DNA of 64,000 nt, taken from contig JBKQLU010000070.1 in assembly GCA_052326585.1 (NCBI GenBank), forward strand, positions 7,285-71,284, written 5' to 3'. This DNA is from JAPLJC01 sp052326585. Its GTDB lineage: Bacteria > Desulfobacterota > Desulfobaccia > Desulfobaccales > 0-14-0-80-60-11. The notes beneath the pieces are model-generated. The model was given only the letters and a program-made list of their open reading frames with translations, was not told the DNA's origin and ran no database searches. Numbering within the stretch: the first letter of the stretch is position 1; the number at the start of each line of letters is the position of its first letter. The position numbers and the translations under genes were made by a program. Positions 50,832 to 59,200 of the stretch are shown here, one piece after another.

Positions 50832-52759
50832 AAACGCTGCTGCGAGCGGCTGGTTTATTGGCGCTATTGCTGATGGCTGCCGGTACGGCTCGCGCCTTAG
50901 AGAACTCGGATTGTTTTGCCTGTCACAACGTCAAGGAGCTGGCTAAGACCAACAAGGCCGGCCAGGTGGTGTCGCTGTTTGTGGATGAGAAGGAATACGG
51001 GGCGTCCATCCACGGCAAGAATCTCTGCACCAGTTGCCATGCCGACATCACCGAGGTGCCGCATCCGGACGGTTTCACGCATAAGCCGGTGGCTTGCAGC
51101 GCCTGTCACCGGGTGGAGACGCAGATTTACCTGAAAAGCGACCACGGTCAGGCGGTCGCCAAGGGCGAATCCGAAGCCGCCTCATGCAAGGATTGTCACG
51201 GACACTGGCATACCTTGTTGAACTCCCGGAACCCGCTGTCGCCGGTCAACCGGGCGAACATTCCGGAGACCTGCGGTCGTTGCCATGGCAATACCGCGGA
51301 GATGGAGAAGTTCAATCTCAATCAGAGGGCCCCGGTCGTGACCTACGACCGCAGCGTGCACGGCGTGGCGTTGGAGAAACGCGGTGTCATGCAGGCGGCG
51401 GTCTGCACCGATTGTCACGGGTCGCACGATCTGCATAAGTCCACCAACCCGGCCTCGAAGCTTTACTGGCAGAACATTCCCGGCACGTGCGGCAAGTGTC
51501 ACGAAAACGTCAAGAACACCTACCAGCGCAGCGTGCACGGCAAGGCGGTTGCCGCTGGCATTCGGGACGCTCCGGTTTGCACGGATTGCCACGGCGAACA
51601 CACGATTCAGGCAGTCAAAGAAGCCAGTTCCAAGGTTTCTGGTGCGCATATTCCGGAGACCTGCGGGCAGTGTCACGGCTCGGAACGCATCGCCAGCCGG
51701 TACCAGTTGTCGTCCAAGGTCGTGGAGACCTACATGCAGAGTTTCCACGGTCTGGCGCAGCAGTTTGGCGGATTGACGGTGGCCAACTGCGCGTCGTGCC
51801 ACGGATTTCATGATGTATTGCCGCCGAGCGATCCGCTGTCGTCGGTGAACCAGAAGAACCTGCCCCAGACCTGCGGCAAGTGTCATGCCGGTATCGGCAC
51901 CCGACTCGCGAAAGGCGAGATGAAGATCCACAACCTGCCGGGCGCCGAGAAGGGCAAGCCGTGGCTGGTGAACTTTATTACTCTATTCTACATCGTCATC
52001 ATCGTGCTGACGATTGGCGGCATGTTGGCGTTCACCGCCTTGGATTACATCGCCAAGACGCGGGTGCACATCCGGAAAGTCGAGGAGTCGGCTGACACCG
52101 AAGTGCGCATGACCAAGTGGGTCCGGTACCAACACCTGATCCTGACGATCCTGTTCATCACACTGGTGTATACCGGCTTCGTCCACAAGTATCCCGATGC
52201 GTTTTTCAGTTGGCCATTCAAGCTGCTGGAAAATGGCAGCTACATTCGCGGCCTGATCCACCGCATCGCGGGCTGGGCATTTACCGGGCTCTTTTTCATC
52301 CATCTGGTGGCGCTGTTCTGGACGGAGCGCGGACACGCCTACGTCAACGAACACCGGTTCCGGTTCCACGACCTGAAAGACTGCGTCGGCCAACTGCTTT
52401 ACAATATCGGCCTGACCAAGACCCCGCCACCGGCACGCCGTTGGAATTACGCCGAGAAGGTCGAGTATTGGGCGCTGCTGTGGGGATCGTGCGTCATGAT
52501 CGTCACCGGCGCGATGCTGATCTTCACCGAAACCGCCCTGCGCATGTTGCCGAAGATCTGGCACGACGCGGCTCAAGTCATCCATTTCTACGAAGCCGTG
52601 TTGGCCACGCTGGCCATCGTCGTCTGGCATTTCTACTGGGTCATCTTCGACCCGAAGGAATACCCGATGAACCCGGCCTGGCTCATTGGCAAGAGACCGG
52701 CCCACGGCGAACCCAAGGAGGAACCCGGAGCCGCTGATGAAAATATCAAGGGTAATTAG
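50828..52759 (+). CDS. 11-haem cytochrome c fused to a b-type membrane domain
   Basis: A 643-residue electron-transfer protein. A GTG start leads into the signal peptide VKTLLRAAGLLALLLMAAGT (cut after ARA). The periplasmic part (residues ~25-365) has eleven CxxCH haem sites: CFACH, CTSCH, CSACH, CKDCH, CGRCH, CTDCH, CGKCH, CTDCH, CGQCH, CASCH, CGKCH. It is repetitive, with SVHGxA and HIPETCGxCHG phrases. The C-terminal 280 residues are a cytochrome b561-like domain with about four or five helices (FITLFYIVIIVLTIGGMLAF, HLILTILFITLVYTGFVH, AFTGLFFIHLVALFW) and several His candidates for haem b. It could move electrons between the quinone pool and periplasmic carriers. Codon choice differs from the flanking genes, suggesting acquisition. 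Confidence 0.85.
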   Translation: MKTLLRAAGLLALLLMAAGTARALENSDCFACHNVKELAKTNKAGQVVSLFVDEKEYGASIHGKNLCTSCHADITEVPHPDGFTHKPVACSACHRVETQIYLKSDHGQAVAKGESEAASCKDCHGHWHTLLNSRNPLSPVNRANIPETCGRCHGNTAEMEKFNLNQRAPVVTYDRSVHGVALEKRGVMQAAVCTDCHGSHDLHKSTNPASKLYWQNIPGTCGKCHENVKNTYQRSVHGKAVAAGIRDAPVCTDCHGEHTIQAVKEASSKVSGAHIPETCGQCHGSERIASRYQLSSKVVETYMQSFHGLAQQFGGLTVANCASCHGFHDVLPPSDPLSSVNQKNLPQTCGKCHAGIGTRLAKGEMKIHNLPGAEKGKPWLVNFITLFYIVIIVLTIGGMLAFTALDYIAKTRVHIRKVEESADTEVRMTKWVRYQHLILTILFITLVYTGFVHKYPDAFFSWPFKLLENGSYIRGLIHRIAGWAFTGLFFIHLVALFWTERGHAYVNEHRFRFHDLKDCVGQLLYNIGLTKTPPPARRWNYAEKVEYWALLWGSCVMIVTGAMLIFTETALRMLPKIWHDAAQVIHFYEAVLATLAIVVWHFYWVIFDPKEYPMNPAWLIGKRPAHGEPKEEPGAADENIKGN

Positions 52760-52860
52760 GCGGGAATTGCTTTACGAAAAGTGGCGGGGTAACGGAAAAA
52801 GGATACAAAAGCTAACTTGCGGGAATGCTGCCAAATTAAGTCTGATTAGCCTGAAATTTA

Positions 52861-53205
52861 TTAATTCATGAATAATAATTTTTTTAGAGACTCCAGATTA
52901 TATCTCATATCGTTTCCGACCTGGATTTTACGGACGATCCCTTGTTTGTCGAAGAGCACCGAAAGCTGCTGGGTCTCATTCGAAACCCCACCGGCCGTAT
53001 TAACCTTTGTTTGGGAAGAGCTATAGTCCCATAATTCCCCTCCGGTCAAAGGGGTGATTCTGGCTGGCGTCCCCACCGCATTCTGGACATCCGCTTTGGT
53101 AGATTTCCCTTCCTGAAGGCGATCTAAGTTCCCCTGTTGGGTAATCACCTGATTGCCGTTGGAGGCGCAACCTGCCAGGAGCATTAAACAGAAAAATAGA
53201 GGCAA
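52861..53205 (-). CDS. BamE/SmpA-like small lipoprotein
   Basis: A small lipoprotein (about 114-118 residues) with lipobox FCLMLLAGCASN. After it comes a BamE/SmpA-type alpha-beta domain: LDRLQEGKSTKADVQNAVGT, PARITPLTGGELWDYSSSQT and QQLSVLFDKQGIVRKIQVG. Such proteins support outer-membrane protein assembly or envelope integrity; this one is not in a bam operon. The start is unusual. The only standard in-frame start near the signal peptide is a TTG at 53205, 20 bases from AAGGAG and leaving no basic residue before the hydrophobic core. An ATA at 53217 has AAGGAG at 7 bases and would give an N-terminus with Lys (IKSLPLFF). Confidence 0.75.
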   Translation of the reverse strand: MPLFFCLMLLAGCASNGNQVITQQGNLDRLQEGKSTKADVQNAVGTPARITPLTGGELWDYSSSQTKVNTAGGVSNETQQLSVLFDKQGIVRKIQVGNDMRYNLESLKKLLFMN

Positions 53206-53278
53206 AGATTTTATTATTTCGGTGCTCCTTAAGGCATATTACCCCGGTTTACCCGGATCGGCCATTCTTTTTCAGCGG

Positions 53279-56200
53279 TCAATTAGGCGTTTGACTGGGC
53301 ACCACGGCTAGGCTCACTGCGACATAGTGCTCCTGACGGTCGTCAACCAGGGGAATAGAGTTATCGGGGTGGTCGACGCCATCCAAGGTCACACGCGTCC
53401 CGCCATCCTCGGCCGGCGCCTGCTGGACGCTGATGTGGTAGACCGTCTCCCGATACCGGTAGTGCATTGTGAAGCCTGGCCAATCCGGCGGGAGACACGG
53501 CGTGAACCGCAGCTTGTCCACCTCAAGCCTCAGCCCCAGAAGTGATTCCACGATCAGCCGGTACATCCAGCCGGCAGACCCCGTGTACCAGGTCCAGCCA
53601 CCGCGGCCAGTATGAGGCGAGAGCGCATAGACGTCGGCCGTAACGACGTAGGGTTCCACTTTATAGATGGCGATCTGTTCCGGAGAGCTGGCATGGTTGA
53701 CCGGATTGATCATTCCCAGTAGTTCCCAGGCGCGCCCCTTATCGCCCAAGGCCGCGAAGGCCATCGTCACCCAGAGCGCCGCGTGGGTGTATTGTCCGCC
53801 GTTCTCTCGCACCCCGGGGACGTAGCCTTTGATGTAGCCGGGATTCAAATCCGACTTGTCAAACGGCGGATCCAGGAGCTGGATGAGGGCCTGCTCCCGG
53901 CGCACGAGGCGCTGAGCCACTGCTTGCATGGCCCGGCGCGCTCGCGCCGCATCCCCCGCACCGGATAGAACGGACCAGCTCTGCGAGGTCGAATCGATCT
54001 GGCACTCGGGGTTGCCCGCCGACCCCAGCGGTGAACCGTCGTCGAAGTAGGCGCGGCGATACCACTCGCCGTCCCAGCCATGCTTTTTGATATTGCGGCG
54101 CAGCCTGCCCGCCTCCCTGGCGCAACGCGCGGCGAAGGAGACATCACCATGCCTGCGGGCCACCTCGGTGAAGCGCATGAGCACTTCATAAAGGAAAAAG
54201 CCCAACCAGACGCTTTCCCCCTTGCCGTGTTCGCCCACCAAGTTCATGCCGTCATTCCAGTCGCCGGAGCCCATGAACGGCAAGCCGTGCGCGCCAAACC
54301 TGAGGCCCCGCAAGATGGCCCGCACACAGTGGTCATACAAACTGGCCGCTTCTGGAGACCGGTTGGGCAGATCGTAATACGAGTCCTCCTCCGCGTTTAC
54401 CGGGCGGCCCTGGAGGAAGTGGATAGGCTCAGCCAACACGCCGGTGTCCCCGGTGTTGAGGACGTAGCGGCACGTCGCCAGTGGCAGCCAGAGGTAATCA
54501 TCGGAGCAATGGGTCCGCACCCCCCGGCCCGAAGGAGGGTGCCACCAATGCTGGACATCTCCTTCCGGGAACTGGCGGGAGGCGCACAGGAGCAGGTGCT
54601 GGCGCACCAGTTGCGGCTCGGCGTAGATCAGGGCCATCACGTCCTGCAACTGATCGCGGAAACCGAAGGCGCCCCCCGACTGGTAGTAGCCGCTGCGCGC
54701 CCAAAGGCGGCACGCCAGGGTCTGGTATAAGAGCCAGCCGTTCGTGAGCACGTTGAGGGACTGGTCGGGGGTTTCCACTTGCACGGCGCCGAGAGTATGA
54801 TTCCAGTATTGCCACACCGCATCGAGGGCAGCGCGCGCCGCGGTTGAGCCTCGAAAGCGCTGCACCAGGTCCCTGGCGTCATCGACGTCTCGCCCTGCGC
54901 CGAGCGTGAAGACGATCTCCCGCTCCTGCCCGGGGGCCAATTCGAAAGGAACCTGAAGCGCGGCACAGGGGTCCAAACCTGCCCCCACCCTTCCAGAAAG
55001 CCGCAACCGGGACATGGCGGCCGGACTGCGCAGCGTGCCGTTCCGTCCCAGGAATTCAGTCCGGTCACCGCTTACGGTCCGGGGCGCGGCATCCACCTGG
55101 AAGAAGGCAACTCGATCGCTGAACTCCGTGTTATAGGGGTTGCGCGCTAAGAGCGCGCCGCTATGCGGGTCAATTTCTGTGAAAACGTGCATGGTGGCTT
55201 GGGCCCGTTGATCTCCCAGCACCCATTCTAAGTAGCCGGTGGCGGAGAGCCGGCGCGACCGGCCGGACCCGTTCCGTACCTTGAGCACCGTGAACTTGAT
55301 GGGCGCCTCCAGGGCCACGTAAACCCACACCTCGGAGCTAATGCCGTCCTCGGTGTGCTCAAAAACGCTGTAGCCGAATCCGTGGCGGCTGGCGTAGGGC
55401 AGCGCGCCGCGACTGGGCAGCGGCATGGGGGACCAGAAGTGGCCGGTCTCTTCGTCACGAAGGTACAAGGCTTCTCCCCGTGAATCGCTGACGGGATCGT
55501 TCCCCCAGGGAGTGAGGCGGAACTCGTGGGCATTCTCGCTCCAGGTATAGGCCAGGCCGCTCTCTGAGATGACGGTTCCGAAGTGCGGGTTGGCCAGCAC
55601 ATTTACCCAGGGCGCCGGAGTCACCTGCCGGCTGGTAGTCGTAATGACATATTCGCGTCCGTCGGGGGTGAATCCGCCCAGCCCGTTGAAGAATGTCAGA
55701 TCACCCCGGGACAACTCGTCCGTCCCCGGGGTGGCGGTGCGGTGGATTCGGGTCGGCATCAGGGGCGGTACGGTAACTTCCACCTGGCCCCGGCGGTTGA
55801 GTTGGGCTTCCAGCGCTCCCCGGCTATCAGTGAGGATGGCGCGAGCCACCGTTTGGAAGAGAATGCGGTCCTCTTCGGATATCTGGTCCGCAGGTCTAAC
55901 AAAAATGCCGCCTGGCCGATCTATCTCGCTGGCTTCGACTCCTGCGGCAATAAGCCCCATGATCTGGTCGTGGAGAAGTTGCCGATAACCGGCGTGATCT
56001 TCATTCCAGACCATCAGGTCCACCGGCAGTCCTTTTAAACACCAGTAGGCATGGGCCTGTATGAGTTGGCGCACCAGATCGATATTGGCCGGATCTTCAA
56101 TCTGCAGCAACACGATGGGCAAATCACCGGAAATGGAGTAGCCCCAAAGACCGGATTGCTCGCGGCGGTTCTTGATGAGGACGCTGGCGTCGGCTCGCAG

Positions 56201-59200
56201 CGAAGCATTGGCGTAGATTACCGAGCTCGCCAGACGACAGTAGAGCTGCGCTTCCGCTTCTGAGGCATTGATCTGCCGCAAGGTCACCTGGTTATGTGTC
56301 CAGGCCAAATCAAAGACGCGATCCGCCAAACGCCGATCCTGGTATTTCTCCACCAGGCCCAGGCACGCCTCGCGAGTTTCGCCGATGCCGGAGACGACAT
56401 TGACCGTTGCCGCTTCTCCCGGATTGAGCACCAGCCGACACCGGATGGCGACGATCGGGTCCAGCACTGAGCCTTCGCTGCCCGAGAGCGCCGCGGGACC
56501 GCGCAGCGCCTGTGGATCGGCGGCGGTCCGGCCGCGGCCGATGAACTGCATGCGGTCAGTCTCGTAGGAAATCTCTTCAATCTCCGCCCCGTGCACTGCC
56601 ATTAGGTGAAACATCCAGAGCGCCTGCTCGTCGATGGAGCGGGGCCGGCGAGTGCAGAGGATCGCCTGCCGCTGGCGGATAATCTCAGACTGCACAAAGA
56701 GATTGCTGAACGCCGGATGCAGTGCATCCGCGGCGGGCGGCGCCAGGACCACTTCCGCGTAACTCGTTACCTCGATCTCTCGCGGTGTCCGGGCGCGATT
56801 GGTAATGGTGATACGGCGCAACTCGATATCGTCTTCGGACGAAACCACGATCTCCGTATGTGCGTCAAAGTCTTGTTGACGGCAGCGGAACTCGGCTCGC
56901 CCTTCCGAGAAAATCGCCTCAAAATTCCCAGTTCGCTTGAGGGTTGGCTGATAGGCGGTGGACCAGAACTCCCCGCTCGCCACGTCGCGGAGGTAACAGA
57001 ACGTGCCCCAATTATCGCAGGTACTGTCTTCGCGCCAGCGGGTAACGGCGACATCCTTCCAGCGGCTGTAACCGCCGCCGGCGCTGGTGACCATCACATG
57101 ATATCTGCCATTCGACAACAACTGCACTTCCGGTATCGGCGTATCGGGGCTGTGGAAGACTCGCACCGGTATTTCCGGAACACTGGAGGTCGGTGGTGAA
57201 GCGCTGATGGAGTCGGGGGGCACATAGGACGTCGTGGCTTTGGGAAGGCGCTCCTGGAGCAACAGCATAGTCGCCTGGAACAAAGGGTCCGACTCGAATC
57301 GCTTCTGCATCGGCCGGTCCAGGAGCAGATAGGCCAGGGAAAGGAAGCTCATGCCCTGGTGATGGGTCATGAAGGACCGAACCACGGCACTCGCTTGGCC
57401 CCGGGGCAGGCGCGAAGGAGTATAGTCAGTCGCTTCATAGAAGCCGAATTTTCCCTCAAACCCGGCCGCGGCCAGTTGCTCGAGATTCGAGCAGGCCTTC
57501 TCGGGCGCCACCATCAGCGCCAGCGCTGAGGCATACGGGGCAATGACCAGGTCCTCGGCCAGTCCGCGCTTGAGTCCCAATCCGGGCACGCCAAAGGCGC
57601 GATACTGGTAGTCGAGATGAATATCAATGGCATTGTAACCCGATTCTGATATGCCCCACGGCACGCCGCGCATCTTGCCATAGGCGATCTGTCTCTCCAC
57701 CGCCACCTTACAGGTATGGTCGAGTAACGTGTTTTCGTAGGTCGGCATCACCAGAAGCGGCATGAGGTATTCGAACATCGACCCGCTCCACGACAGGAGA
57801 AGCGATTCTCCCCCCACGGTAGTGAGAAGACGCCCCAGGGCGAACCAACTCTCCTGGGGCAACTTTCCTTGCGCGATCGCCACGAAAGTGGGAAATCTCG
57901 CTTCCGAAGCCAGCAGATCATAATAGCCCGAGTCCAGCCGACGCTCACCCACATTGTAGCCGATGGCCATTAAGTGACGCGCCTTATCAAATAAGAAATC
58001 ATACTCCATAGAGGCGAGTTCGCTTGATTGCCGGGCCAGCCGTTCAATAGCCTCAATCCTGGTTCCGGCCCGCCGGCTGGCCGTCTTGATCAGCCGCCGC
58101 AGCTTATCCAACCCGGCGCGCTCCTCGGGCGTTACCGCCAAAGCGAGCCGAGGCTCACTAGCCGGCAACAGCTCCGCCTCCAGCCCGGCTAATTGGCGGA
58201 GCGTCGGAATCTCGCTGATACCGTGGAACCCGCCAAGATTACCGATTGCAGCCGGCAACGAGGTCCACGGAGCGAGAAACGTCAACTCATCGAGGGCATC
58301 CCGGCATTGCCGCCATAGGCCATCCGCCCACCACCGCAATTGGCTCTCGGGATCGGCATCGAGGCTGCGGACCAGATCTCCGGCGGACGTCGCCAGCCGG
58401 TCGAGGCACAGCCGCGCCGCCGCCAATGTGGTTGGCCGGAAAGCGGCTGCGGAATCCAGCTCCTTCTGGACCTGAGCCAGCGAGTCCAACGCGGCTCCTG
58501 CCGCCGTGTCCGCGATAATCCCTACCGTATGGCTCAGTCCAGCAAACCAGCTCGCCCCCAGGATCGGCTGATCGGCAAGGGTGAGCAGCCCGGCTCGCAA
58601 GGTCAGCAGATAGCCCGCCAGGTTTCCACTGTCCACCGTCGAAATGTAGAGGGGCAACAGTGGCTTAAGAGACTGCGTGTCGTACCAGTTGTAGAAGTGG
58701 CCGCGGTAGCGCTCCAGAGCTGCCATGGTGTGGAGCGCATTCGCCGTGCGTTCGACGAGTCGCCCGGCTGAAATGTATCCGAAGTCGTAGGCGGCTAAAT
58801 TCGCCAGGAGCGCAAATCCCATGTTGGTCGGCGAGGTGCGCTGGGCAACCCTGGCCATGGGATGCTCCTGATAGTTATCCGGGGGTAGCCAATGATTTTC
58901 CGGGCCGACGAAGGTCTCGAAGAAGGCCCAGGTCTTTCGGGAAATCTTCTGGAGGAAGCGGGTCTGCTCGGCCGTCAATCTGGCGGCGCGGCGAGTGAGC
59001 GGTCGCCCGATCCACCAGGCTATCGCCGGGGAGGCAAACCAAAGGCCCAATATGGGCCCAGCCACCGATAACATGGCTGGCTTCGAAAACGCCAGGTAGA
59101 TCGCCGCGGCCAAGGCCATAGTGGGGGCAATCCACATCGCCTGAAAAGAGGCGGCGAGGTCCGAGCGGCCAGGGCGCTCGCCATCGCCCGACGGATTCCA

